In this document: one piece after another, positions 17,285-24,938 of the stretch
Numbering within the stretch: the first letter of the stretch is position 1
Layout: each line of letters starts with the position of its first letter
DNA from: Marivirga tractuosa DSM 4126
GTDB taxonomy: Bacteria; Bacteroidota; Bacteroidia; Cytophagales; Cyclobacteriaceae
DNA length: 64,000 nt
Assembly: GCF_000183425.1 (NCBI RefSeq)
Contig: NC_014759.1
Span: forward strand, 744,001 to 808,000
Direction of reading: 5' to 3'
Program-made: the position numbers and the translations under genes
Notes under the pieces: generated by a model
Told to the model about the DNA's origin: nothing
Seen by the model: only the letters and a program-made list of their open reading frames with translations
The model's database searches: none

Positions 17285-18200
17285 TAATCTTGCTATTTAA
17301 AACTAACGTAAACTCTTTAGCTCCAAAATCATTAAGGTGGTCTGGATTTCGGAAATACTTCTTATATTTAAATAATTCTGTATAATCTTGATAGGTGACG
17401 TTTGGATTCACTGAATCTAATAAAAATAAAGTACTATCTATTAAATCAGTTTTCTTAATATCTCGAATATCTTGAAATTCATTAGTTTTTGGAGTTTCAA
17501 TTAAAAAAACTTTGATATTTCTGGCTGATGTCCATGCTATTATTCTATTTAACAAAATCAAGTTATTTTTAATATCATAGCTATTATCATCTTTATGTAG
17601 AAGAGCTGCTTCATTGGCTGCTGTTAAAAATGATAAAGAGTCTTTTACTAACAATCCACCTTCACCCATATATCCATATCTATTAGTTTCAATTTTTCTT
17701 TTCTTACCAAGCACACAAAATTTTATGCAATTTACCGTAGCTTTTTTGAATCCGACTGATGGCAATACAGTATAGCGATTAAGATTATAATGTGATAATA
17801 GATCTAGCTTATAAAAATGTTGATAGTAAGGTACCCTTTTAGCAATTCTACCCTCACTAATATTCGTGCTTAAGGTAAAATGAGAGATCGAAATAATTAA
17901 TACCTTCAAATTGTTTAATTGCTTTTTATACTTATCAAATATCTCAAAGTCGATTTGCATCGGTTGACCAACCATTCCCATATTAAAGGAATAATAATCT
18001 GTAAAGTAGTCAGGATTTATCCCTCTCAAAGCATGAGAACTGCCAAATACTAAAACTTCAATATCATTTACTGATCTCTCGAAATTCTCAATCTTGGTTA
18101 AATATTCATTTGGAATATTCCGATTCGCATATTCTATTAATAAATATGCAGATAATAGAGGTATTGAAAAATAAGAAAATTTTAAAAGAAATTTTTGCAT
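17265..18200 (-). CDS. Membrane-anchored SGNH-hydrolase-like protein
   Basis: A 311-residue protein with one N-terminal hydrophobic segment (residues about 5-24) and an extracytoplasmic domain. EVLVFGSSHALRGINP near residue 48 fits SGNH block I with the nucleophile Ser. PDHLNDFGAKEF near residue 291 supplies the Asp-x-x-His pair. This layout is like AlgJ/AlgX, PatB and DltD, which work with an MBOAT partner to acylate polymers in the periplasm. It lies 2 bp after the MBOAT gene, which supports such a partnership. The acyl group and target are inferred only. Confidence 0.68.
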   Translation of the reverse strand: MQKFLLKFSYFSIPLLSAYLLIEYANRNIPNEYLTKIENFERSVNDIEVLVFGSSHALRGINPDYFTDYYSFNMGMVGQPMQIDFEIFDKYKKQLNNLKVLIISISHFTLSTNISEGRIAKRVPYYQHFYKLDLLSHYNLNRYTVLPSVGFKKATVNCIKFCVLGKKRKIETNRYGYMGEGGLLVKDSLSFLTAANEAALLHKDDNSYDIKNNLILLNRIIAWTSARNIKVFLIETPKTNEFQDIRDIKKTDLIDSTLFLLDSVNPNVTYQDYTELFKYKKYFRNPDHLNDFGAKEFTLVLNSKINELFKE

Positions 18201-18202
18201 TT

Positions 18203-19651
18203 CTAGAACTGAAAATATATAAATTCTGATTTATCGAAAGCTCCAAAAAAGAATATTATTACTACTATAGCATAGTAAAACCCGTATTTAACTAACTTGT
18301 TTGCTCTGTCACCAAATAAATTTTCTATACTGTTCTTACGTATTATCCATTCAATAAATATCCAAAAAATTATAATTAATGGAAGAGAATAACCAATTAA
18401 TGAGGGTCTTTTTAAATCAAAAAAGGAACCCTCAAAATTGAAAATATTTCTGATGTAAACAAATGCATTTGTAACAGTCTCAGCTCTAAAAAACACCCAA
18501 GCCAAACAAGTCAATGCAAATGTGGATCCCATTTGCCAGATTTCTACTAAATTCGGTAAAAATCTATTTTCAGCTACTGTATCAGTATTTTTTCTGTTTT
18601 TTCCCAATAATAATAGAGGCAGAAAATAAATTGCGTTTAAAGCTCCCCAGATAATGAACGTCCAGTTTGCTCCATGCCAAAAACCAGAAACTACAAAAAT
18701 CACAAAAGTATTAAAAACTGCTCTGCCCTTTCCTACTCTGCTACCGCCTAAAGGGATATAAACATAATCTCTAAACCAGGTAGAAAGGGAAATATGCCAC
18801 CTACGCCAAAATTCTGCCATATCTCGAGAGAAATAAGGCGTTCTAAAGTTGGTCATTAAATTAAAGCCAAATAGCTTGGCGGTACCTATGGCAATATCCG
18901 AATACCCTGAGAAATCTCCATAAATCTGAAAAGCAAAAAATACAGCTCCTAATATAAGTTCCATCCCACTGGCACTTTGGTAATTGGCAAAAATCTCATT
19001 TACAAAAATTGCACAGTTATCTGCTATGACGACTTTTTTAAATAATCCCCATAAAATAAGACGCATGCCGTCTGCGCCTTGTTCATAGCTAAACTCTCGT
19101 TTAATTTTAAACTGTGGCAATAAGTTTACCGCCCTTTCAATGGGTCCCGCCACCAACTGCGGGAAAAAGCTCACATAAGCAAAAAAAGCAACAGGGTCTT
19201 TTTCTGCTTTCATCTGCCCTCTGTAGAGGTCAATAGTATAGCTCATGGTCTGAAAGGTGTAAAAGCTAATCCCAACCGGCAATATCACATTTAATGACCA
19301 AGGGTTGGCTTGCATGCCTATCATGGTCACCATGTCAGCGAAAGACTCGGCAAAGAAGTTGAAGTACTTAAAAAAGCCTAGGAAACCTAAATTGGTACAG
19401 ATACTAATCCACAGAAAGAACTTCTTTCGAGCTTTAGTATTGCTCTTTTCTATTTGCTGACCAGCTATAAAGTCTACCAATGAGCTAAAAGCAATCAGAG
19501 ATAGAAAACGCCAGTCCCACCAGCCATAAAACACATAGCTAATGGCTAATAAAAAGAAATTTTGTGCCTTTAAGTGCTTTTTAAAGACAAACCAATACAG
19601 TAAGAAACTGAATGGCAAGAATAAAGCGAATTCTGAGGAATTAAATAACAT
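18203..19651 (-). CDS. MBOAT-family O-acyltransferase (AlgI-like)
   Basis: A 482-residue polytopic protein. The family's signature block DMAEFWRRWHISLSTWF near residue 278 and the catalytic-His segment VVSGFWHGANWTFIIWG near residue 325 are both present, together with the N-terminal FLPFSFLLYWFVF and LPVGISFYTFQTMSY. It should pass an acyl (usually acetyl) group across the membrane to a periplasmic acceptor such as the SGNH-like protein downstream. It probably O-acylates the exported polysaccharide. Confidence 0.92.
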   Translation of the reverse strand: MLFNSSEFALFLPFSFLLYWFVFKKHLKAQNFFLLAISYVFYGWWDWRFLSLIAFSSLVDFIAGQQIEKSNTKARKKFFLWISICTNLGFLGFFKYFNFFAESFADMVTMIGMQANPWSLNVILPVGISFYTFQTMSYTIDLYRGQMKAEKDPVAFFAYVSFFPQLVAGPIERAVNLLPQFKIKREFSYEQGADGMRLILWGLFKKVVIADNCAIFVNEIFANYQSASGMELILGAVFFAFQIYGDFSGYSDIAIGTAKLFGFNLMTNFRTPYFSRDMAEFWRRWHISLSTWFRDYVYIPLGGSRVGKGRAVFNTFVIFVVSGFWHGANWTFIIWGALNAIYFLPLLLLGKNRKNTDTVAENRFLPNLVEIWQMGSTFALTCLAWVFFRAETVTNAFVYIRNIFNFEGSFFDLKRPSLIGYSLPLIIIFWIFIEWIIRKNSIENLFGDRANKLVKYGFYYAIVVIIFFFGAFDKSEFIYFQF

Positions 19652-19797
19652 TTTTATAAAATCAATTATACTAGGAAAAAAACTTACCTACCTAATTATC
19701 AAAAGTTTTATTAGGTCGATTATTACAATAATCAACTAGTAATTTAATATATATCTAACACCATCTATCTGCAAATGTAGTTACTCAGATTCTGCAT

Positions 19798-20072
19798 CTA
19801 TGCTCTTGGCTTTCGCAATACTTTTTTACCATTTAAATAGTAACTAGGTGTTTTATAACCTCAACACAAATTATGTAAGCAGATCTTGGACTTATAGAAA
19901 CTAAAGGATGGCTACCATTTTCTTTGTTTCCTTCAACAAAATTACCCTAGGTAGTCATATTGTATCCAGAGTCAATAAAAAAGGTCTGTACATTTCTATT
20001 TTCATAAATTAAAATCTTTTCCTGTTTTTCTGGATGATTTCCTAAAAGAAGAATCCAAGCCTCTTTTTTTAT
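19798..20072 (-). pseudogene. Decayed protein-coding relic of unknown family
   Basis: The 639-bp gap upstream of the MBOAT gene has a stretch that reads as protein on the minus strand with two lesions. One frame gives AWILLLGNHPEKQEKILIYE, then a TAG near 19959, then HPLVSISPRSAYIICVE. After a one-base shift it ends GYKTPSYYLNGKKVLRKPRA and a TAG stop at 19798. The composition and ending look like a real protein, so I read it as a dead gene. I do not recognise the family. The rest of the gap (20073-20290) holds no clear frame. Confidence 0.5.
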
Positions 20073-20290
20073 TTAATTCAAATTAACTCTATCAATGTAA
20101 AAGATAATATAACTCTATTCGTAGATGTTTCTTTCTATTCTCCATTCTTGATATTAGGTGATTAATTGTTTTTTCATTTATTGTATTTTTTAGGCATTTA
20201 CTTTAAATAATAAGCTGATATTTTCACCTTGATTTAGCGAAATACATCATTTAAAGCCTTAGTTTAAATCTTGATACTCAACCCTCAAAA

Positions 20291-21247
20291 TTATTCCCCT
20301 TCATAGGAATTAAGAATTATTGCTAAATCTTTAGAGGCTTTCTTAGCTCCAATAGAATTCATATGGTGATAATCTTCAAAGTCAAAATCAGTGTAAAATG
20401 TTTTTGACTGATAATTTAGATCATAAAATGGTATCTGATTCTTATTAAAATAGTTTTTGAAATACATGTGCGCAGTATCTTGTGTTGATTTCAACATTCT
20501 TGAAGGTGGATAGGGCGCCCGCATACAGATTAGTTTGATATTATTTTCTTCACAAATGCTTTTTATTTTGCTTAAATATTTTTCTATTGTTGCTATTGGT
20601 AGTAGATCGGTGTTAGAAAACGAATAAATTGGAGGGAATTTTTTTATATCAATGGAATCATTAACTCTGTTAGAGGGTCTATGACCTTTAATCCATGACG
20701 ATTCATAATAAGATTTCTTTTGATTTCCACGTAAAATATTTATTGCTTCCTGCTTAAGATATGCCTTATACTTTATTACAGGAAATAATAGATCAAGAAA
20801 TTTTTCAGTTAAAAACTCATTATATATCATTTCATTTGCCATAAATTCAGCATTTGAAAAAAGATTATTAAAATCATAAGAGTTTTTAAATGAAGGGAGA
20901 AATGCTTCATATACCAGATATTTTGGTTTCTGAAATTTTAAAATTTCTTTAAACATATAAAAGCTTTCTTTAATATGTTGGGATCCAGTGCACATATTAT
21001 AAGAATTAAGTTTAGAAATACTATCAAGAATTAAAGGGTTATACGCACTAGAGCCCCTACTAGACCCTAGTATAATTACGTCAAAACTATTCTTTTCAAT
21101 TTTGATTGAATTCCATTTGTTAAGTTTAATATTTGTCCCATTTTTATAAGTTAAACGTTTTGGTTTTTCATAAACCCAAACAATTATATACGAGGAAATA
21201 ATAATAGTTATAAAAAAAGTCAGTACCTTAATTAGAAACTTCTTCAT
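20291..21247 (-). CDS. SGNH-hydrolase-like membrane-anchored protein
   Basis: A 318-residue protein with an N-terminal membrane segment (residues 4-24) and then an extracytoplasmic domain. FDVIILGSSRGSSAYNP near residue 55 matches block I, and FEDYHHMNSIGAKKA near residue 293 matches the C-terminal Asp-x-x-His motif. It has the same layout as the protein at 17265-18200 but little overall identity. Only the decayed relic separates it from the MBOAT gene. Two such proteins around one MBOAT gene may mean two acylation targets, or that one replaced the other. Confidence 0.6.
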   Translation of the reverse strand: MKKFLIKVLTFFITIIISSYIIVWVYEKPKRLTYKNGTNIKLNKWNSIKIEKNSFDVIILGSSRGSSAYNPLILDSISKLNSYNMCTGSQHIKESFYMFKEILKFQKPKYLVYEAFLPSFKNSYDFNNLFSNAEFMANEMIYNEFLTEKFLDLLFPVIKYKAYLKQEAINILRGNQKKSYYESSWIKGHRPSNRVNDSIDIKKFPPIYSFSNTDLLPIATIEKYLSKIKSICEENNIKLICMRAPYPPSRMLKSTQDTAHMYFKNYFNKNQIPFYDLNYQSKTFYTDFDFEDYHHMNSIGAKKASKDLAIILNSYEGE

Positions 21248-21547
21248 TTTTAAAATTAGAAATAAATATTTTGAATGATTTTCATCACTAAACTAGCTTT
21301 TTTTGTTTTTTAGTTTTATAAAATCACGCTGCTCATTCCCACTACTTTATTAAGCTTTATCGCATCCGAATCTGGCTTTGTTATTTTCTTTTTTCAAAGC
21401 ATTTACATTGATTTCACTTATTATTGATAAGGTTTAATGACTTCTAAAACGATAGATAAATTTCTATGTAATAAGTTTTAATTGAAAAATTTCCTTTTAT
21501 TTATTTGGATAGCGAAGGCTAAGCTTCTTTGTGAGAGTAATCTTACC
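21248..21547. other. AT-rich intergenic region, no gene seen
   Basis: The 300 bp between the epimerase gene and the SGNH-like gene is AT-rich with stops in all frames. It should hold a promoter for the SGNH-like gene, but I see no box that I can defend. Confidence 0.5.
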
Positions 21548-22612
21548 TCATGCTTTTTTTTTATTCTTATATTCTATAAACCACGACACAAACTCCTCTA
21601 TCCCTTTTTCCAATGGAGTATTCGGTTGATAATTAAAATCATTAATTAAATCTTGCACATCTGCATAAGTTTTTTGAACATCACCGGGTTGCATGGGTAA
21701 AAATTCCTTTTCAGCTGTTTTGCCCATGGCTTTTTCCAATGCTTTGATATAGTCTAAAAGTTTAACTGGTTGGTTGTTGCCAATATTATAGAGTCGGTAA
21801 GGTGCATTGGAGCTGCCAGCATCAGGTATATTAGTATCAAATGCTGCATTACTTGTAGCGGGTTGGTCTAGTGCTGCCATTACGCCTTTAACTATATCTC
21901 CCACATAGGTAAAATCCCTTTCCATTTCCCCCTGGTTAAAAACCTTGATCTTCTCTCCTTTTCGAATGGCTTCCGCAAATAGGAAAAGTGCCATATCAGG
22001 TCTGCCCCAGCTACCGTAAACGGTGAAAAAGCGTATGCCTGTAGTGGCTATATTGAATAAATGGCTGTAGGTATGCGCCATCATTTCATTGCTCTTTTTG
22101 GTGGCGGCATAGAGTGATAATGGGTGATCAGTATGGTGGTGCACTGAAAAGGGCATTTGGGTATTGCTGCCGTAAACAGAGCTAGAAGAGGCGTAAACTA
22201 AATGTTTTACAGGGTAATGCCGGCAAGCTTCTAATATATTTAGAAAGCCTTGGATATTGGCATCGATATAGGCTTGGGGGTTTTCTACGGAGTACCGAAC
22301 TCCTGCTTGTGCTGCTAAGTTGATTACATGGTCAAATTGCTCTTCTTCAAATAATTGGTAGAGGTAATCTCTATCGCATAGGTCGGCTTTTACAAATCGG
22401 AAATTCGGGTATTGCTCGCTGAGTACTAATTGGTGGTTTTTGACCAGTTCTCTTTTGATTCCTAATTCGTTGAGGCGGCCGTATTTGAGGTTAACATCAT
22501 AGTAATCATTGATGTTGTCGTAGCCGATTACCTGATCTCCACGCTCAAGGAGGGCTTTCGTGAGATGATATCCGATAAACCCCGCTGAACCTGTTACTAA
22601 TATTTTTTTCAA
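21548..22612 (-). CDS. NAD-dependent epimerase, UDP-glucuronate 4-epimerase-like
   Basis: A 354-residue short-chain dehydrogenase-type protein. [11 protein letters not shown] (residues 7-17) is the NAD-binding glycine motif, and [12 protein letters not shown] near residue 172 holds the catalytic Tyr and Lys. The [17 protein letters not shown] segment after the second strand is characteristic of UDP-glucuronate 4-epimerases (LpsL/Cap1J), which make UDP-galacturonate. The start codon is TTG at 22612; no ATG lies nearby in frame. Its first 34 bases are also present 315 bp upstream. The product would supply a uronic acid, possibly the sugar once amidated by the lost AsnB-type enzyme. Confidence 0.85.
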   Translation of the reverse strand: MKKILVTGSAGFIGYHLTKALLERGDQVIGYDNINDYYDVNLKYGRLNELGIKRELVKNHQLVLSEQYPNFRFVKADLCDRDYLYQLFEEEQFDHVINLAAQAGVRYSVENPQAYIDANIQGFLNILEACRHYPVKHLVYASSSSVYGSNTQMPFSVHHHTDHPLSLYAATKKSNEMMAHTYSHLFNIATTGIRFFTVYGSWGRPDMALFLFAEAIRKGEKIKVFNQGEMERDFTYVGDIVKGVMAALDQPATSNAAFDTNIPDAGSSNAPYRLYNIGNNQPVKLLDYIKALEKAMGKTAEKEFLPMQPGDVQKTYADVQDLINDFNYQPNTPLEKGIEEFVSWFIEYKNKKKA

Positions 22613-22614
22613 AT
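22578..22614 (-). repeat. 37-bp direct repeat, copy 1 (start of epimerase gene)
   Basis: These 37 bases, which cover the TTG start and first codons of the epimerase gene, recur without change at 22893-22929. Confidence 0.85.
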
Positions 22615-22631
22615 CAATATATTTTTTTATT

Positions 22632-23121
22632 AACAGCTAAAGCTGTTTAATTTAACCACAAGAGAAACAAGAGAACACAAAAGGACAGCCGAAGGCTGTT
22701 AAAAATCTCACGCAAAGGCGCGAAGGCGCAAAGTTTACGCAACGTTAATTAAATTCAATATGTAAACACTATTTCCAATCTCAGAATTTTTCCTTTTAAT
22801 AATTCTTTGCGAGAGTTACCCAAAAGCCTTAGGCTTTCAAACTGTGTAATATGTAAACATAATAAATCAATTTGAGAAAATTTCACGGGATGAACCCCGC
22901 TGAACCTGTTACTAATATTTTTTTCAAATTTCTAATATTTTATTTACAGCCAAAGGCTGAGTTTAAATCAGCTAAAGCTGATTAATTTTTTACCACTACT
23001 TGTCCCGCATTCATCGGGAAAAGGGACAAAAGAAAACAATAGACAGCCTAAGGCTGTGAAAGTTTAACCACTAAGTTTCTCTAAGTTTTTCACAAAGGGC
23101 ACTAAGGACAGCCTAAGGCTG
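22632..23121. repeat. Cluster of short TAA-centred palindromes
   Basis: The gap 22613-23304 holds no complete gene but many short inverted repeats: AACAGCTAAAGCTGTT (22632), ACAGCCGAAGGCTGT (22685), AAAGCCTTAGGCTTT (22823), CAGCCAAAGGCTG (22947), ATCAGCTAAAGCTGAT (22967), ACAGCCTAAGGCTGT (23043) and CAGCCTAAGGCTG (23109). The arms differ but stay complementary, while the centre is mostly TAA or AAA. Between them run phrases of the form ACCACAAGAGAAACAAGAG and CGCAAAGGCGCGAAGGCGC. Further members occur near 25556, 25610 and 35350. They look like REP/MITE-type repeats. Confidence 0.75.
22883..22927 (-). pseudogene. 14-codon stub of a second epimerase start
   Basis: From a TTG at 22927 the minus strand reads [14 protein letters not shown] and a stop. 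Eleven of these codons are identical in DNA to the start of the intact epimerase. It is the second copy of the 37-bp repeat (22893-22929) plus a few bases. It is either a partial duplication or what is left of a deleted paralogue. Confidence 0.65.
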
Positions 23122-23144
23122 ATTATTTTTCTCGCGAAGGCGCG

Positions 23145-23248
23145 AACCTGTCCCGCACTGTAAGTCGGGAGGCGCAAAGTTTACGCAGAGAAAATACTTT
23201 CTTTACTTTGCGACTTTATGTCTCCCGACTTACAGTGCGGGACAGGTT
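23145..23248. repeat. Large inverted repeat with perfect 27-bp arms
   Basis: Bases 23145-23171 (starting AACCTGTCCCGCACTG) and 23222-23248 are exact reverse complements. Inside the 50-bp spacer, GCGCAAAGT and ACTTTGCG extend the stem further. It lies in the repeat cluster downstream of the toxin gene. The arms carry the phrase CCTGTCCCGCACTGTAAGTCGGGAG-like text seen in shorter form elsewhere in the window (for example near 25841 and 35270), so this is probably a mobile or amplifying repeat. Confidence 0.85.
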
Positions 23249-23257
23249 AAGCGGTTC

Positions 23258-23293
23258 AAAAAGCCTTCCCGAAGACGGGATAAATAGGCTTTT
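23258..23293 (-). terminator. Probable terminator of the toxin-antitoxin operon
   Basis: AAAAGCCT and AGGCTTTT pair around an inner TCCCG/CGGGA stem. On the minus strand the hairpin follows the toxin stop at once and ends in a run of five T. Confidence 0.6.
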
Positions 23294-23304
23294 AAGCTTA
23301 TACA

Positions 23305-23625
23305 TTAAGTGTCGTTTTCTAGTAATTTATCAGGATTCTGCCTGGTATCAAAAACATTGGCTATTTCTATACGATTTTGATCAGTGTTTATCCAGTAAAT
23401 GATTTTATAATTTCTATAAATTAGGTATCTGAATTTTTCAGGTCTCGTATTTAAGTTTTCTTCAATCTGACCTACAAAAGGCTGATCAACTAATTGGAGG
23501 GTCTTATCAATTATCCCATCTACTAAGCATTTTGCTGTTTTCCGACTGGCTTTAAATGTGTAGTAATCGTAAATATCGTCTAATTTGCTCTCCGCTAATT
23601 CAAGCCAGTAAACCTCTAATTCCAT
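23305..23625 (-). CDS. RelE/ParE-family toxin
   Basis: A 106-residue protein of the size and pattern of type II toxins: WLELAESKLDDIYDYY at the N-terminus, then QLVDQPFVGQIEENL, and RYLIYRNYKIIYWIN with the alternating strands of the RelE/ParE fold, then IEIANVFDTRQNP at the end. ParE-type members poison gyrase and RelE-type members cut mRNA; sequence alone does not decide between them. It starts one base into the antitoxin stop, the normal coupled layout with the antitoxin gene first. Confidence 0.87.
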   Translation of the reverse strand: MELEVYWLELAESKLDDIYDYYTFKASRKTAKCLVDGIIDKTLQLVDQPFVGQIEENLNTRPEKFRYLIYRNYKIIYWINTDQNRIEIANVFDTRQNPDKLLENDT

Positions 23626-23858
23626 TACTTATACTTCGCTTTCAGTTCAGATGCTTTAGTCATTCTTCCATTTTTAGAATCGTCCATTGCTTGGTCAATT
23701 TCTGAATTTAGCTGCTCAACACTCATAGGTTTTAAATTTTCATGATATGATTGTAGCTTTCCTTTTTTCAAAATTTGCTCTAAGCTATTGATGATATCTT
23801 CATTCTGTAACTTCAAAAATTCTTGAATAAACGATATTTTTCGTGCTTCAATGTTCAT
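23625..23858 (-). CDS. Antitoxin of the RelE/ParE-type pair
   Basis: A 77-residue protein, rich in charge and helix-forming residues, with IEARKISFIQEFLKLQNEDIIN at the N-terminus and the segment MSVEQLNSEIDQAMDDSKNGRMTKASELKAKY that resembles Bacteroidota antitoxins that wrap around RelE/ParE toxins. Its TAA stop overlaps the toxin ATG. No DNA-binding domain is obvious, so autoregulation is uncertain. Its start lies 12 bp after the stub of a PIN-type toxin. Confidence 0.8.
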   Translation of the reverse strand: MNIEARKISFIQEFLKLQNEDIINSLEQILKKGKLQSYHENLKPMSVEQLNSEIDQAMDDSKNGRMTKASELKAKYK

Positions 23859-23869
23859 GACCCTTAAAT

Positions 23870-23926
23870 TTAATTAGTTCCAATAAATCTATAAATTACA
23901 ATATTTGAATCAACCGTAATTTTCAA
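23870..23926 (-). pseudogene. N-terminal stub of a PIN-domain (VapC-type) toxin
   Basis: From a TTG at 23926 the frame reads LKITVDSNIVIYRFIGTN and a stop. VDSNIVIY is the first strand and first catalytic Asp of PIN-domain ribonucleases, which are normally about 130 residues long. Only 18 codons remain. TTG overlaps the TGA that ends the antitoxin relic before it, the expected VapB-VapC order. The short length makes this a probable, not certain, identification. Confidence 0.5.
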
Positions 23927-24166
23927 TTTCTATAACTTTCTTTCTTTAATTTCTTCCACATGGAGGCATTAACGTCCATTGCCAGCTTATCAACATCAGG
24001 CTTTAGCTGACAAGGATTGAGCCAAATCTACTGTAGAAGAAACCTCACAATTCCCCCATTGGGGGCTAGGGGGCTTTTTGAGGTTGATGTTAGCTCCTTG
24101 CACCTCAAATAATCTAACATATCCTGCAATTCCGATAAATCAATATTTGATGGGAGCCTCACCATT
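23923..24166 (-). pseudogene. Decayed antitoxin gene interrupted by palindromic repeats
   Basis: Starting with ATG at 24166, the minus strand reads MVRLPSNIDLSELQD, then after a one-base shift near 24120 MLDYLRCKELTS. A G/C-rich palindrome follows (24041-24086), then an in-frame TAG (24028), then DVDKLAMDVNASMWKKLKKE to a TGA at 23923. Removing the repeat leaves a protein of about 65 residues like small Bacteroidota antitoxins found before PIN toxins. A PIN-like stub follows directly. The gene is dead by three separate lesions. Confidence 0.5.
24041..24086. repeat. CCCCC/GGGGG palindromic repeat, copy 1
   Basis: An outer AACCTCA/TGAGGTT stem surrounds TTCCCCC-ATT-GGGGG followed by CTAGGGGGCT. 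Related copies lie at 24176 and 24379. This copy interrupts the decayed antitoxin gene. Confidence 0.75.
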
Positions 24167-24175
24167 CTCTTTAGA

Positions 24176-24202
24176 TTCCCCCTTCGGGGGCTAGGGGGCT
24201 TA
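24176..24202. repeat. CCCCC/GGGGG palindromic repeat, copy 2
   Basis: TTCCCCCTTCGGGGG followed by CTAGGGGGCTT. It lies 10 bp upstream of the start of the decayed antitoxin gene. Confidence 0.75.
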
Positions 24203-24378
24203 TTTCCATGATTGAATATACTTAATTTCTATAATTAGAAGCTGGATTAGCTTGGAAAAGTTCTGATTTGGTAGAAGTTTTAAGTAGTAAGTTATAGGTT
24301 TTAAGTTTTAAGTAAACAGTATAAGCTAGATTCCAGCCTCCCGACTTGCTGTAAAGCATATATTTTTGTGCACTGCCC

Positions 24379-24412
24379 AAATTCCCCGCCAGCTGGCGGG
24401 TTAGGGGGCTTT
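24379..24412. repeat. CCCCG palindromic repeat, copy 3
   Basis: TTCCCCGCCAGCTGGCGGG followed by TTAGGGGGCTTT. It abuts, and by two bases overlaps, the stop codon of the winged-helix gene, where it may also act as a 3' hairpin. The stretch 24203-24378 has no gene. Confidence 0.65.
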
Positions 24413-24938
24413 AGCTTTCCCAAAGCAGCAAACCCGCCTCAGCAGTAGGTACCTGTCCTACCAGCTCCTTAGGCTTCATATAGAGGAACCTTATCTTGCG
24501 ATCTATTTTCTTTTCTGCTATGCCTGTCATATTAGCTATATAATCGTAATTAAAATTATCGCCTACCAATAAGAAATCAATGATGCCTCCATCCACACCT
24601 TTTGCATAATCTCCTATCAAATATACTTTTTCCAATTGCCCAACATTGCCGATGATTTGCTCAATTACTCGGTCGATTCCAATATATTTTTTAATAATAC
24701 TATGTATATCTTCAAATAATGGATGTTTTATATTGGCTTGGTAGAGTTTTTTATTGCCTTCAACATCAGCCTTTAGCATGCCGGCTTCTTCAAATTTATT
24801 GAGCTCTAAGCGAATCGCATTGGTGCTCTCCCCAAACTCTCCTTCCAACGAACGCAAATAGCTCTTGGTCTGCGCATTCAAGAAGAATTTCAGCAGGAGT
24901 TTTATTCGGGTTTTAGAAGTGATTAAGGTATCTAACAA
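24411..24938 (-). CDS. Winged-helix regulator with nucleotidyltransferase-like C-terminus
   Basis: A 175-residue protein. Residues 1-75 form an ArsR-like winged helix (TSKTRIKLLLKFFLN, then STNAIRLELNKFEEAGML as the recognition region and a GNKKLYQAN wing). Residues 95-165 resemble a minimal nucleotidyltransferase fold, with KVYLIGDYAKGVDGGIIDFLLVG in place of the GSRARG...DxD motif; DGGIID lacks the usual pair of metal Asp, so catalysis is doubtful. This protein type is often found in Bacteroidota capsule loci close to wzc, so a role in controlling the locus is likely. The start is TTG at 24938. Confidence 0.72.
   Translation of the reverse strand: MLDTLITSKTRIKLLLKFFLNAQTKSYLRSLEGEFGESTNAIRLELNKFEEAGMLKADVEGNKKLYQANIKHPLFEDIHSIIKKYIGIDRVIEQIIGNVGQLEKVYLIGDYAKGVDGGIIDFLLVGDNFNYDYIANMTGIAEKKIDRKIRFLYMKPKELVGQVPTAEAGLLLWES

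Noticed and set aside
22632..23248. Possible CRISPR array
   Set aside because: The repeats are palindromes with changing arms and irregular spacing of 20-140 bp; there is no constant direct repeat with uniform spacers and no cas gene.
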